64,000 nucleotides of DNA from CAZLYK01 sp964563495 (GTDB lineage: Bacteria; Acidobacteriota; Blastocatellia; RBC074): contig CAZLYK010000001.1 in assembly GCA_964563495.1 (NCBI GenBank), forward strand, positions 1-64,000, given 5' to 3'. Shown here piece after piece: positions 51,933 to 61,615 of this stretch. The notes under the pieces are model-generated. The model had not been told where the DNA came from, did no database searches, and worked only from the letters and a program-made list of their open reading frames with translations. The first letter of the stretch is position 1. Each line of letters opens with the position of its first letter. The translations under genes and the position numbers were made by a program.

Positions 51933-54900
51933 ATGTCTCATTCACGAGCTTTATGGAGTAGGGGAATAGCAGTCCTTTGCTTCATGGTCTTCAGTGTCAC
52001 GTTGGCATACGGGCAGACTTCGACCGTATCTGGGACGGTTTTTGATCCGCAGGGGAATGCGGTGGCCGGTGCCAAGATCACGGTCACGAATATTGCAACC
52101 GGCATCAGCCGTGAGGGTACGTCATCGGCCGACGGCACATATCAGATTCCGCAGCTTCCTCCGGGGACCTACCGGGTGCGCGTCGAAGCACAGGGTTTTG
52201 CCTCGATTGTCCAGGATAAAGTGCAATTGCTGGTCAACACGCCGTTAACGCTCAACCTCACGTTTACGCAGGTCGGCGGCGTCAGCGAGACGGTGACGGT
52301 GACGGGCGGCGAATCGACACTCAATACTGTTGACGCAACCATCGGAAACACATTTAACGAGGCACAGATCAAGGAGCTTCCGCTCAATGCGAGGAACATC
52401 GTCAACCTGCTCTCGCTGCAGCCCGGTGTGACGGCTGGCGGGAGCGTCAATGGCGGCCGTTCCGACCAGGCGAACGTCACGCTCGACGGCGTCGATGTCA
52501 ACGAGCAACAGGGTGGTCGCGCATTTTTCAGTGTACTGCGCAGCACTCCGGACTCACTCCAGGAGTTCCGCGTCACGACGACCAATCCGAACGCCAACCA
52601 GGGTCGCTCATCGGGCGCCCAGGTCGCCCTGGTGACCAAGAGCGGAACCAACGAGCTCCACGGCTCGGTCTACCACTATCACCGCAACACGGTGACTTCG
52701 GCGAATAACTGGTTCAACAACCGCTCGATAGATCCGGTTACCGGAAAGAGTGTGCCGCGCGAAAAGATCCTCCGAAACAATTTTGGCGGGTCGATTGGCG
52801 GTCCAATCAAGAAAGACAAGTTCTTCTTCTTCTTCAACTACGAAGGATTCCGCGAAGCGCGCGGGACCTCGGTGCTGCGTGAGGTACCGCTGGCCTCGCT
52901 CGGCCAGGGCATTATCAAATACGAGAGCGCTGATGGAAGCAGCGACCCGACCTGTCCAGCAGGTACGCCGGCCGGCGTGATTTGTTTGAATACGGCCAGG
53001 ATCAACTCGCTCTACACCGCAGCCAATGGTGTCACCCCGGGCGTCAACAGCGCGGCGTTGGCGGCGCTCGTCGATGCAGCGCGAAAATATCCGGCGAATG
53101 ATTTCGGCCAGATCGGAGACAGCCTGAATACGGCGGGATTCAGATTCAACGCCAGCACTCCGACCCGGCAGGATACATATATCGCCAAGCTCGACTACAA
53201 CCTGACGGAGAAGCAGTCGATCTTCGCGCGTTTCAACTATCAGAACGACGTCGCAACCGGCGTCCGTCGCTTCCCGGACACTCTGGCGCCGGAGACATGG
53301 GTCCATCCCAAGGGATTCGCCGTCGGGCACACATGGACGTTGAGCAACACGCTGGTCAACAACTTCCGTTACGGTTTGACCCGCGACTCGTTCACCGTCG
53401 GCGGTGACTCGAGCCAGAACTTCATCTCGTTCCGCTTCATCTTCCAGCCGGTCAACTTTACGCGCGGGTTGAGCCGGACGACCCCGGTGCACAACTTTAC
53501 CGATGACATCTCCTGGACCAAAGGCTCACACAGCCTGCAGTTCGGCACCAACATTCGCCTGATCGAGAACAATCGACTCTCGTTCGCGGCGGCCTATGAC
53601 AACGCGATCACCAACCCCTCGTACTATGATTTCTCTGGTGAGATCGTGCTGATCGACGAGAACAATCTGGAGGATATCTTCCCGAGTGTCTCTGACGGTT
53701 CAAGAATCGACCTCCGTGACGCTTTGACGGCGGTCATCGGTCGCTATTCGCAGTACGGCGTCAACCTCAACTATGACCAGAGCGGCAAGTTGCTGCCGGC
53801 CGGTCAGGGTGTGGCTCGCGGTTTCGCGACACAGGAGTACGAGTTCTACGCGCAGGATAGCTGGCGCGCGACTTCGAATCTGACGCTCAATTATGGCGTC
53901 CGCTTCTCGACCTCGACGCCGGTCTACGAGACCAAAGGCATCCAGGTCGTGCCGACGCCGAGCCTGAGCGACTTCTTCGCCAACCGGGTGAGCGGCGCCA
54001 ACAACGGCAAACCCTACAATGATCTGATCTCGGTGGATCTGGCCGGCAAGGTCAACAACCGTCCGGGCTATTACGATCAGGATTGGAACAACTTCGCGCC
54101 CTCGATCTCGTTCGCCTATTCGCCGAAGTTCAGTAACAGCGTCCTCAAGGCGCTCTTCGGCGACGGCAAAAGCACGATCCGCGGCGGTTATCGCATGACC
54201 TTCGATCGGATCGGCAGCGCGCTGGCAGTCGCCTTCGACCTCAACTCGACGCTCGGCTTCAGCTCGGCCAAGGGCGTATCGGCGAACACCTTCAACGTCG
54301 GGTCGAACCCGGGCCCGCTCTTCACCGGTTTTGGACAGAGCGTGCGCTCATTCCCGGGCATCTCGATCCCGTCTTCGTTGAGCTTCCCGCTGCAAACGCC
54401 GGCGGATGAAGACCAGCGGATCGAGGCCTCGCTGGATAACCGCCTGACCACCCCATACAACCACAGCATCAACTTCTCGTATGGTCGTGAGCTGGGCAAG
54501 GGTTACTCATTCGAAGTCAGCTACGTCGGCCGGTTCGCCCGTGACCTGCTGGTTTCGCGCGACGTCGCGGCCATGAACAACCTGCGTGATCCGTTCTCGC
54601 GAGTCGACTGGTACACGGCCATGCGCGAATTGATCGGCTATCGTGAACGAAACTCGACCCTCACCGCGGTTCCGAAAATTCCTTACTTCGAGAACCTCTT
54701 CCCCGGACTCGCCGGCACTTACAGTGTGCTGGGAACTCCGACGGTCTTGACCGCGTCGCAGGCGGCCTATCGCCGGATCGCGAGGCCCACCGTCGGCGGC
54801 CGCGGCACGATCGACTACACCTTCGTCCAGCTACTCTGGGATGACGGTCTTGGGTATGGAAACAATCTCTTCTTCCATCCGCAGTACGCGACCTTCGCAG

Positions 54901-55703
54901 CCTACTCGACGATCGGCACTTCGGATTACAACTCACTGCAGCTCAGCTTCCGCAAGCGGTTCAGCAAGAACCTGACCTTTGACTTCAACTACACCTGGAG
55001 CCACTCGCTCGATATCGCTTCCGGAAACGAGTCTTCGGGCTTTATCGGAGCCGGTGCCTCGTTGATCCTCAATCCGTATGACTTGAAGATCAACCGCGGC
55101 AATTCGGACTTCGACATCCGTCACCTGGTCAACGCCAACGCGATCTGGGACCTGCCGTTCGGCAAGGGCCAGTACTTCTTCGGCAACGCCAACAAGTTCG
55201 CCAATGCGATCATCGGCGGATGGAAGCTGACGACGATCGCGCGCTTCAATACCGGCCTCCCGGCGGGCGATCCATTTGACGACGGGCGCTGGGCGACCAA
55301 CTGGAACGTCCAGTCGAACGGCATTCAGATTCGCAATCTGAAATCGACGCCGACCCGGACGGGCGATCCAAACCTCTTCGGTGATCCGACGGCAGCCTAT
55401 CGCAGCTACCGGCTGGCCTACCCGGGCGAAATCGGCGACCGCAACGTCCTGCGCGACCCGAAATACTTCGTCCTCGATATGGGCCTCTACAAGTCATTCA
55501 GGCTGTGGAGCGAGACGAGCAAGCTGACTTTCCGTTGGGAGACCTTCAACGTCACCAACACTCAGCCGTTCACCGGTGTCTCGACTCTGGCCCTGGGTGT
55601 GGATCCGTATCTGGGGGGAACGCCGGCGGCTGAATTCGGTAAGTTCACCGCGATCCAGGGCGACCCGCGCTTGATGCAGTTCGCACTCCGGATCGAATTT
55701 TAA
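51933..55703 (+). CDS. TonB-dependent receptor with carboxypeptidase-regulatory-like domain (Oar-like)
   Basis: 1256 residues; AGGAGG precedes the ATG. Signal peptide SRGIAVLCFMVFSVTLAYGQ, then a carboxypeptidase-regulatory domain about 28-110 (STVSGTVFDPQGNAVAGAKI), a plug domain (about 130-230, ELPLNARNIVNLLSLQPGV, LDGVDVNEQQGG), and a 22-strand outer-membrane barrel ending with LRIEF. This is the acidobacterial Oar-type receptor family, thought to import large substrates or carry glycans across the outer membrane. No partner lipoprotein or enzyme gene is adjacent; the substrate is unknown. TAATAG ends the gene at palindrome copy 12. Confidence 0.93.
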   Translation: MSHSRALWSRGIAVLCFMVFSVTLAYGQTSTVSGTVFDPQGNAVAGAKITVTNIATGISREGTSSADGTYQIPQLPPGTYRVRVEAQGFASIVQDKVQLLVNTPLTLNLTFTQVGGVSETVTVTGGESTLNTVDATIGNTFNEAQIKELPLNARNIVNLLSLQPGVTAGGSVNGGRSDQANVTLDGVDVNEQQGGRAFFSVLRSTPDSLQEFRVTTTNPNANQGRSSGAQVALVTKSGTNELHGSVYHYHRNTVTSANNWFNNRSIDPVTGKSVPREKILRNNFGGSIGGPIKKDKFFFFFNYEGFREARGTSVLREVPLASLGQGIIKYESADGSSDPTCPAGTPAGVICLNTARINSLYTAANGVTPGVNSAALAALVDAARKYPANDFGQIGDSLNTAGFRFNASTPTRQDTYIAKLDYNLTEKQSIFARFNYQNDVATGVRRFPDTLAPETWVHPKGFAVGHTWTLSNTLVNNFRYGLTRDSFTVGGDSSQNFISFRFIFQPVNFTRGLSRTTPVHNFTDDISWTKGSHSLQFGTNIRLIENNRLSFAAAYDNAITNPSYYDFSGEIVLIDENNLEDIFPSVSDGSRIDLRDALTAVIGRYSQYGVNLNYDQSGKLLPAGQGVARGFATQEYEFYAQDSWRATSNLTLNYGVRFSTSTPVYETKGIQVVPTPSLSDFFANRVSGANNGKPYNDLISVDLAGKVNNRPGYYDQDWNNFAPSISFAYSPKFSNSVLKALFGDGKSTIRGGYRMTFDRIGSALAVAFDLNSTLGFSSAKGVSANTFNVGSNPGPLFTGFGQSVRSFPGISIPSSLSFPLQTPADEDQRIEASLDNRLTTPYNHSINFSYGRELGKGYSFEVSYVGRFARDLLVSRDVAAMNNLRDPFSRVDWYTAMRELIGYRERNSTLTAVPKIPYFENLFPGLAGTYSVLGTPTVLTASQAAYRRIARPTVGGRGTIDYTFVQLLWDDGLGYGNNLFFHPQYATFAAYSTIGTSDYNSLQLSFRKRFSKNLTFDFNYTWSHSLDIASGNESSGFIGAGASLILNPYDLKINRGNSDFDIRHLVNANAIWDLPFGKGQYFFGNANKFANAIIGGWKLTTIARFNTGLPAGDPFDDGRWATNWNVQSNGIQIRNLKSTPTRTGDPNLFGDPTAAYRSYRLAYPGEIGDRNVLRDPKYFVLDMGLYKSFRLWSETSKLTFRWETFNVTNTQPFTGVSTLALGVDPYLGGTPAAEFGKFTAIQGDPRLMQFALRIEF

Positions 55704-55787
55704 TAGACAGGATTGACGGGATTTTTGCAGGATTAAACAAGATCCGGTCTTGCCAATCCTGCAAAAATCCTGTCAATCCTGTCTATT
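55702..55787. repeat. Interspersed palindromic repeat, copy 12
   Basis: AATAGACAGGATTGACGGG on the left mirrors CTGTCAATCCTGTCTATT on the right, with GCAGGATTAAACAAGATC in the core. It separates the convergent TonB receptor and folA; the folA stop and last codons lie in its right arm. Confidence 0.9.
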
Positions 55788-56282
55788 TCTTTGCTTTCGC
55801 AGAAGAACTTTGAAGGTAAGGGGATACTGGTTCTTCTCATCCGCGGGGTGTAATTCGTGCTCCTGCTCAATCCACTCCGACTCATCCCATTCCGGGAAAA
55901 AGGCATCCGCCTCGACTTCCACATCGACCGAGGTTAGATAGATTCGATCGGCCAGACCAAGCGTCTGGGCGTAGATCTCCGCTCCGCCGCCGATAAAGAC
56001 CTCGCTTTCGCCACGCTCTTTTGCCAGATCCAAAGCCTCGGAAATTGAACGAGCAACCAGGCACCCTTCGGTCCGGTAATCACGATCACGCGTGACAATG
56101 ATCATCCGCCGGCCCGGCAGCGGTTTGCCGATCGACTCAAAGGTCTTGCGCCCGACGACCAGGTGATGCCCCATGGTCAGTTCGCGGAATCTCTTGAGAT
56201 CAGCCGGCAGGCGCCACGGCAGGCGATTTCCGACTCCGATCCCACGGTTGGCGTCCATGGCCACGATCATGGAGATGATCAC
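55773..56282 (-). CDS. folA: Dihydrofolate reductase
   Basis: 169 residues. Reduces dihydrofolate to tetrahydrofolate. ISMIVAMDANRGIGVGNRLPW with substrate-binding WRLPADLKRFRELT, MGHHLVVGRKTFESIG and the VFIGGGAEIY NADPH site identify the family. It begins with GTG at 56282, overlapping the thyA stop by four bases (GTGA), with GAGGT just upstream; ATG at 56270 is the alternative. The last residues NRQD come from the palindrome, the same tail as in endonuclease V. Confidence 0.95.
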   Translation of the reverse strand: MIISMIVAMDANRGIGVGNRLPWRLPADLKRFRELTMGHHLVVGRKTFESIGKPLPGRRMIIVTRDRDYRTEGCLVARSISEALDLAKERGESEVFIGGGAEIYAQTLGLADRIYLTSVDVEVEADAFFPEWDESEWIEQEHELHPADEKNQYPLTFKVLLRKQRNRQD

Positions 56283-57073
56283 ACTGATACCTCGGCTTTA
56301 ATATGCGGGTGGGAATGGTAATTGACCAGTTCGAAGTCTTCGAATTTGAAATCAAAGATGTTTTTGACGGACGGATTGATCCTCACCTGCGGTAAAGGGT
56401 ATGGCTCACGAGAAAGTTGAAGCCGGGCCTGTTCGAGATGATTCAAATATAGATGGGCGTCGCCGAAGGTGTGAATGAAATCGCCCGGCTGCAGATCACA
56501 AACCTGTGCAACCATCATTGTCAGCAGTGCATACGAAGCGATGTTGAACGGGACACCGAGGAAGATGTCCGCCGATCTCTGATAAAGCTGGCAGGAGAGC
56601 CTGCCCTGCGCGACATAAAACTGAAAAAGCGCGTGACACGGCAGCAATGCCATCCGATCCAGCTCGCCGACATTCCAAGCGCTGACCACCAGCCGGCGCG
56701 AATCCGGATTGGCTTTGATCTGATCGATGATCCGGCCGATCTGGTCTACCACTCGACCGTCGGCCGTGCGCCAGGCTCGCCACTGGGCGCCGTAGACGGG
56801 CCCCAGTTCGCCATTGGCGTCTGCCCATTCATTCCAGATCGTCACGCCGTGATCGGTCAGATATTTGAGGTTGGTTTCGCCCCGCAAAAACCAGAGCAAT
56901 TCGTAGATGATCGATTTCAGATGGAGCTTCTTCGTCGTCACGAGCGGGAATCCATGATTCAGGTCGAATCGCATTTGATAACCAAAGACCGAGATTGTCC
57001 CCGTCCCGGTCCGGTCAGCTTTGCTCACACCGCAGTCCAGAACATGCCTCATGAGGTCTTGATACTGTCGCAT
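56279..57073 (-). CDS. thyA: Thymidylate synthase
   Basis: 264 residues, the same length as the E. coli enzyme. Methylates dUMP to dTMP with methylenetetrahydrofolate. DRTGTGTISVFGYQMRF, YELLWFLRGETN, catalytic Cys146 in LPCHALFQFYV, and the RSADIFLGVPFNIASYALLT dUMP-binding motif are intact. Directly coupled to folA, which regenerates its folate co-product. Confidence 0.97.
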   Translation of the reverse strand: MRQYQDLMRHVLDCGVSKADRTGTGTISVFGYQMRFDLNHGFPLVTTKKLHLKSIIYELLWFLRGETNLKYLTDHGVTIWNEWADANGELGPVYGAQWRAWRTADGRVVDQIGRIIDQIKANPDSRRLVVSAWNVGELDRMALLPCHALFQFYVAQGRLSCQLYQRSADIFLGVPFNIASYALLTMMVAQVCDLQPGDFIHTFGDAHLYLNHLEQARLQLSREPYPLPQVRINPSVKNIFDFKFEDFELVNYHSHPHIKAEVSV

Positions 57074-57179
57074 CGCCCGAACTTTTCCTTTCAGTTACCG
57101 GATAATTGGTCCGAATTAACCGTCTAGACTCCCCCCAGTTTAATCAGGGCAGAGGCCAATCTCAAACCATTCATAGCGG

Positions 57180-57208
57180 TTGACTGGCTTTAATCTGTTG
57201 AGTAAAGT
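57180..57208 (+). promoter_or_regulatory. Possible sigma70-type promoter of the phosphorylase gene
   Basis: TTGACT (57180-57185), 17 bases, TAAAGT. It lies about 95 bases before the ATG at 57303. Confidence 0.35.
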
Positions 57209-57302
57209 GTTTGATTGCGCCCGGAGCTTCGGGCCCGAATAAAATCCCCGTCTTGGACAGAGTTTGATCATTAGTCCCTCTTCATCGAGAATCAAATCAG
57301 AA

Positions 57303-59453
57303 ATGGAAACTCAAACCGTTGATCGTGCTATGCCTGCTCGGATCAGCCGTCTGGATGAGCTGGCTCATAACTTGTGGTGGAGTTGGTATCCGGATGCGAC
57401 CTGGCTCTTCCAGTATTTGGATAAAACGTTGTGGGAGTTGACCCATCACAACCCGGTCAAGCTGTTACAGCAGCTCCCGCAGTCGACGCTGGACGAGGCT
57501 GCCGCCGATCCAACCTTTTTGCGCCACTATGATGGGATCATGCTGGCTTTTGACCGTTGCCTGGCGGCGAAGGGCACCTGGTTTACCGAGAAATACCCGG
57601 ATCTGGCCGGCGAGACGATCGCCTATTTCTCGGCGGAATTCGGGCTTCATATCTCGCTGCCGATCTACTCGGGCGGTCTGGGAATTCTGGCTGGGGATCA
57701 CTGCAAAGAAGCAAGCGACATGGGATTACCGCTGGTTGGAGTCGGATTCGTCTACCCGCAAGGTTATTTCAGGCAGCACATCACCTCCGAGGGCCGGCAG
57801 GAAGCGAGCTACGAGAGATTCGATTATAACGCGTCACCTATGGAGCCGGTCATTTCGCGTGAGAGCGAGGGAGGGTTGCTGGCGCTCCAATTGGATGGGC
57901 ACGTCATCCACGTCTCGGTCTGGCGAGTGCGGTTGGGATCGGTCTCGCTCTACCTGATGGACACCGACGTAGATGAGAACGAGCCCTGGGATCGTGAATT
58001 ATCCGCGAGACTTTACGGCGGCGACCAAGAGACCCGAATCCGGCAGGAGATGATCCTCGGGATCGGCGGTGTGAGGATGCTCGAGCGGCTGGGGATCCGA
58101 CCGGCAGCCTTTCACGCCAACGAGGGGCACGCCGCTTTCCTCATGCTGGAGAGAATTCGCGGCATGGTTCAAACCGGGATGAGTTTTAAAGAAGCGGTCA
58201 CGCGCGTTCAAGCGACGACGATCTTCACTACTCACACGCCGGTGCCGGCGGGTCACGACATGTTCTCATTCCAGCTGGTCGAGAAGCATTTTGCCCAGTA
58301 TTGGGACAGCCTGGGGCTCGATCGCGAGGAGTTTCTCGCCCTCGGCGAATACCCGGACGGTTACGGTGGGATGAGCTTCAACATGACGGCGCTCGCGCTG
58401 CGGCTCTCGGGATATCGAAACGGCGTCAGCCAGCTTCACGGTCGGGTCTCCCGCTCGATGTGGCATTCGATGTGGCCCGAATCGACCGAAGACGAAGTGC
58501 CGATCAAGCACGTCACAAATGGCGTCCACACATCCACCTGGATCGCCCCGGAGATGGACAAGCTCTATTCCAAGTATCTGGGTCCTGACTGGCGCGACCA
58601 TCACGATGATCAGGCCCTGTGGGAGAGAATCCAGGATATCCCCGACGCTGAGTTATGGGGCACTCACCAGCAACTCAAACACAAGCTTCTCAATTACATG
58701 CGCGAGCAGGTGCGGCGGCAGTGGATCAGCGAGGGTGCCGGGCCGATCCGCGTGCTTACCTCGGGAACACTGCTCAACCCCGATGCGCTGACGATCGGAT
58801 TTGCTCGTCGTTTCGCCACCTACAAACGGGCGCTGCTGATCTTCAGGGACCTCGAAAGACTGCAGGGGATCCTGCACGACGAGTGGCGCCCAGTGCAGAT
58901 CATCTTCGCCGGCAAAGCCCACCCGGCTGATGCCCCCGGACGCAGCCTGATCCAGGAGATCAATACTCTGGCTCGCGACCATAACTTCGGCGGGCGCATC
59001 GCCTTTGTCGAGAACTACGATATCCACGTCGCGAAATACCTCGTCCGCGGAGTCGACGTCTGGCTGAACAACCCGCGGCCGCCGCTCGAGGCCAGCGGAA
59101 CAAGCGGCCAGAAAGCCTCTCTCAACGGCGTGCCCCACTTCAGCGTCCTCGACGGGTGGTGGTACGAAGGCTACAAGGGAACCAATGGCTGGGCGATTGA
59201 GCCGGGTCTGGATAATGAAGTCAGCGAGGAGCAGCGGGATGAGGCCGACGCCGAGGCGCTTTACAGCCTCCTCAAGGGCGAGGTCGTGCCCCTCTTCTTT
59301 GAACGCGACAGCGATGGAGTGCCGCGCAACTGGATGAAAGTCGTCAAGAATGCGATCCGCACTTCTGCCCCCGTCTTCAGCGCGCGCCGCATGGTCAAAG
59401 ACTATGCCGAGATGATGTATATCCCGGCAATCAAGGCCAGTGAAAAGAAATAG
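57303..59453 (+). CDS. glgP: Alpha-glucan (glycogen/maltodextrin) phosphorylase, short type
   Basis: 716 residues, the size of the short phosphorylases that use a DUF3417 N-terminal segment (LDELAHNLWWSWYPDA). FSAEFGLHISLPIYSGGLGILAGDH and FHANEGHAAFLMLE are typical; the PLP-binding lysine lies in EASGTSGQKASLNGV. Releases glucose-1-phosphate from glycogen. The start METQTVD is chosen; its ribosome-binding site is weak. The stop TAG is part of the palindrome end AATAGACAGG. Confidence 0.94.
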   Translation: METQTVDRAMPARISRLDELAHNLWWSWYPDATWLFQYLDKTLWELTHHNPVKLLQQLPQSTLDEAAADPTFLRHYDGIMLAFDRCLAAKGTWFTEKYPDLAGETIAYFSAEFGLHISLPIYSGGLGILAGDHCKEASDMGLPLVGVGFVYPQGYFRQHITSEGRQEASYERFDYNASPMEPVISRESEGGLLALQLDGHVIHVSVWRVRLGSVSLYLMDTDVDENEPWDRELSARLYGGDQETRIRQEMILGIGGVRMLERLGIRPAAFHANEGHAAFLMLERIRGMVQTGMSFKEAVTRVQATTIFTTHTPVPAGHDMFSFQLVEKHFAQYWDSLGLDREEFLALGEYPDGYGGMSFNMTALALRLSGYRNGVSQLHGRVSRSMWHSMWPESTEDEVPIKHVTNGVHTSTWIAPEMDKLYSKYLGPDWRDHHDDQALWERIQDIPDAELWGTHQQLKHKLLNYMREQVRRQWISEGAGPIRVLTSGTLLNPDALTIGFARRFATYKRALLIFRDLERLQGILHDEWRPVQIIFAGKAHPADAPGRSLIQEINTLARDHNFGGRIAFVENYDIHVAKYLVRGVDVWLNNPRPPLEASGTSGQKASLNGVPHFSVLDGWWYEGYKGTNGWAIEPGLDNEVSEEQRDEADAEALYSLLKGEVVPLFFERDSDGVPRNWMKVVKNAIRTSAPVFSARRMVKDYAEMMYIPAIKASEKK

Positions 59454-59540
59454 ACAGGATCGACAGGATTTTTTCAGGATTTGACAAGACGGTGTCTTGT
59501 TCAATCCTGAAAAAATCCTGTCGATCCTGTCTATTTCTTT
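59445..59540. repeat. Interspersed palindromic repeat, copy 13
   Basis: AAAGAAATAGACAGGATCGAC on the left mirrors GTCGATCCTGTCTATTTCTTT on the right, and the whole stem (about 44 bp) is nearly perfect with core TTTTTTCAGGATT. It separates convergent glgP and the 125-residue gene, with glgP's stop codon inside it. Confidence 0.92.
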
Positions 59541-59549
59541 AAAAACCGG

Positions 59550-59927
59550 TTATTGGACTTCGGTGATGCTTTCGACCGTCATCTTGCTGTCGCTTACCGT
59601 GCCGACCACTTTGAACATGGCGCCTTTCTCTTTAGAGCTCTTCTCAAGAGCGGCCTTGGCCATGGTGGTCCCCTTCTCGTCGAACTCGTAGTATTTACCG
59701 TCGACAAAGACCCCGTACCCGCTCTTGGCGCAGCCTTCCATGAGGGCGCAATTCTTGGTGTGTCCAGCAGCGGCCGCCTGCGGGTCGTCTTTCTTGGAAA
59801 CCCGGGCAGAGCAAGCCTTGTCGACAATGTAGCCGGTCATGGTCGACTTCTTCTGCGCCAAAGCGGAGCCGAACAATCCCAAAGCCACTATCAAGGCAAT
59901 CATCGGTAAGCTGAGTCTTCTGATCAT
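59550..59927 (-). CDS. Small secreted protein with conserved Cys/His, acidobacterial type
   Basis: 125 residues. Signal peptide MIRRLSLPMIALIVALGLFG cleaved after ALAQ. The mature domain TGYIVDKACSARVSKK, AGHTKNCALMEGCAKSGYGV and DGKYYEFDEKGTT has C39, H56, C60 and C66 in a pattern suited to metal binding, a type of small secreted protein common in acidobacteria. Function unknown. AAAGGA lies upstream. Confidence 0.75.
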   Translation of the reverse strand: MIRRLSLPMIALIVALGLFGSALAQKKSTMTGYIVDKACSARVSKKDDPQAAAAGHTKNCALMEGCAKSGYGVFVDGKYYEFDEKGTTMAKAALEKSSKEKGAMFKVVGTVSDSKMTVESITEVQ

Positions 59928-60049
59928 CTTTATCTTTGTCCTTTCTAGTTTCTTTCCAGAACTTCCCTGGCAGTTGTTAAGCTAACGTATTGACATCTGT
60001 AAGAGGGAGTAAAGATAAAGCCTATTACAGTAAGAGCCGGTCATGCAAG

Positions 60050-60310
60050 TTAGAGCGCTCGCGGACTGCGATATTGTTCATAACGGCGAGTTGGCTCATA
60101 CTTGTTGGCCGAGAGCGTCAGATCTTTCTTGGGGGGACCTTCGAGACGAATAATCTCAATCGCTTCCTGATAAACCCGCTCGAGATTCTCGGGCTGGAAG
60201 CCATTCAAACGACAGGCGCGGATGTGCGCGCGGACTATCTGCTCAACGGCTTCGCGACCAATCTCATCAAGCTCCTGGAGCGAACGTAGGGCATGTGAAG
60301 AGAGCTTCAT
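60050..60310 (-). CDS. Hypothetical protein, 86 residues
   Basis: Unrecognised; cytoplasmic, mostly helical and charged (LQELDEIGREAVEQIVRAHI, RVYQEAIEIIRLEG) with a proline/basic tail (KYEPTRRYEQYRSPRAL). AAAGGA lies about 17 bases upstream. It is on the same strand as the 125-residue gene. No function can be assigned. Confidence 0.6.
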   Translation of the reverse strand: MKLSSHALRSLQELDEIGREAVEQIVRAHIRACRLNGFQPENLERVYQEAIEIIRLEGPPKKDLTLSANKYEPTRRYEQYRSPRAL

Positions 60311-60532
60311 AATCAGATTACCAGTCCTTTCGCTTCGATTTTTTGTATTATCCCTTTGTTTTTAGAACCTTGAGGAAGGAACGTCGCGAAGTGTACCACA
60401 GTTTTTCCGGCTGTCTACAAATTTTTTCATCTTTCGGCGGACGGGTTAATCGACAGGGAGAACCGGGCTCAAGAAGATTAGAGGACCCGGCCAATTCCGC
60501 TTATCTTATTATCTAATCAGGATTTATGTGCC

Positions 60533-61381
60533 ATGCAAATCGCTGCTTCAACCTATCTCAATTCGGCTCCGCTGGTCTATAGTTTTGCTCAGGGATCGTT
60601 GCGTAACCGGTTCATCTTTATCGGTGATGCTGCGCCCTCACGATGTGCCGAGATGCTGGCTCGGGGGCAATGCGAGATCGCCCTCATCCCGGTGATCGAG
60701 TACCAGCGGATTCCCGGTTTGCGGATCATTCCGGAGATCGCCGTGGCGTCCAAGAGCCGGGTCAAGAGCGTCATCCTGGCTGCTCGTCAACCGCTGGACC
60801 GGGTCCGCCGGCTCACCCTGGACACATCCTCCCGGACTTCTCAGGCACTGGTCAAAATTCTATTCCTCAAGCGATACGGTTCGTTGCCGGCCTTGACGGA
60901 GAGAACCCCGGACGCCTCTCTAGACTGCGAAAACATGCTCGACGGAAGCGATGCAGCGCTGTTGATAGGCGATCCGGCCATGCGGCTGGAGTCGACGGCC
61001 GCGCAACACCGGCTGCAGGTTTACGATCTGGCCGAGGAATGGAGAAAGATGACCGGTCTGCCGTTCGTCTTTGCCGTCTGGGCCGTTCGCGAAGACGCGG
61101 TTCAAAACTACCCCAACCTGTGGCGCGACTTCATGTCGGCGAAAAACGAGGGGATCGCACAGATCGAATCGATCGCCGCTCAATACGCGAAAGAGTTGAA
61201 TTTGCCCTTCCCCAGCCTGCTCAGCTATCTGCGCGAAAATGTCAATTATGACCTGGACGAAGAGAACATCGCCGGATTGCGCCGGTTTTTCAATCTGGCT
61301 CAGGAATGCCGCCTCATCCCCGAAATACGGGAACTGAATTTTGTCCCACGCGAGCCGCGGAAAAAAGATGCTGGATTATAA
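60533..61381 (+). CDS. mqnA: Chorismate dehydratase, menaquinone (futalosine) pathway
   Basis: 282 residues. Dehydrates chorismate to 3-enolpyruvylbenzoate, first step of the futalosine route to menaquinone. A periplasmic-binding-protein-like fold begins IAASTYLNSAPLVYSFAQG, with GQCEIALIPVIEYQRIPG, SSRTSQALVKILF and GLPFVFAVWAVREDAVQN, all family segments. AGGA lies about 10 bases before the ATG. Other futalosine genes are not in the window. The stop TAA is followed directly by a decayed palindrome. Confidence 0.9.
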   Translation: MQIAASTYLNSAPLVYSFAQGSLRNRFIFIGDAAPSRCAEMLARGQCEIALIPVIEYQRIPGLRIIPEIAVASKSRVKSVILAARQPLDRVRRLTLDTSSRTSQALVKILFLKRYGSLPALTERTPDASLDCENMLDGSDAALLIGDPAMRLESTAAQHRLQVYDLAEEWRKMTGLPFVFAVWAVREDAVQNYPNLWRDFMSAKNEGIAQIESIAAQYAKELNLPFPSLLSYLRENVNYDLDEENIAGLRRFFNLAQECRLIPEIRELNFVPREPRKKDAGL

Positions 61382-61443
61382 ATAGACACGATCAACCAGA
61401 TTTTCGCAGGATCGGACAAGACCATCACTGGTAAAATCCTGTC
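61379..61443. repeat. Interspersed palindromic repeat, copy 14, decayed
   Basis: AAATAGACACGATCAACCAG and CAGGATCGGACAAGACC on the left resemble family units; the right arm TAAAATCCTGTCTCTTC is shortened. It lies between mqnA and the BACON-protein gene. Confidence 0.6.
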
Positions 61444-61540
61444 TCTTCATCCCCTGTGAAAAATTCAGCCGCCACCGTAAATTTACCCATAAACAATCGG
61501 AATTTTACCTCTACAGGCCTCTCTCAGCTGTCAAAAGCCG

Positions 61541-61556
61541 GGGCACGAAAGTTGCG
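61541..61556 (+). promoter_or_regulatory. Sigma54 (RpoN) promoter of the secreted multidomain protein
   Basis: GGGCAC, five bases (GAAAG), TTGC, matching TGGCAC-N5-TTGC except the first base, with the correct GG-to-GC spacing. Transcription would start near 61567, about 50 bases before the ATG at 61616. Confidence 0.6.
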
Positions 61557-61615
61557 GGTTTTATTTCCCTGGATCAAGTGTCTAACCCGATCATCCTCGA
61601 TATCAGGTCTGGAAA

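Noticed and set aside
52608..53492. Minus-strand frame of 294 codons in the TonB receptor
   Set aside because: Antisense to a well-supported receptor gene, Arg- and Val-rich shadow composition, no ribosome-binding site.
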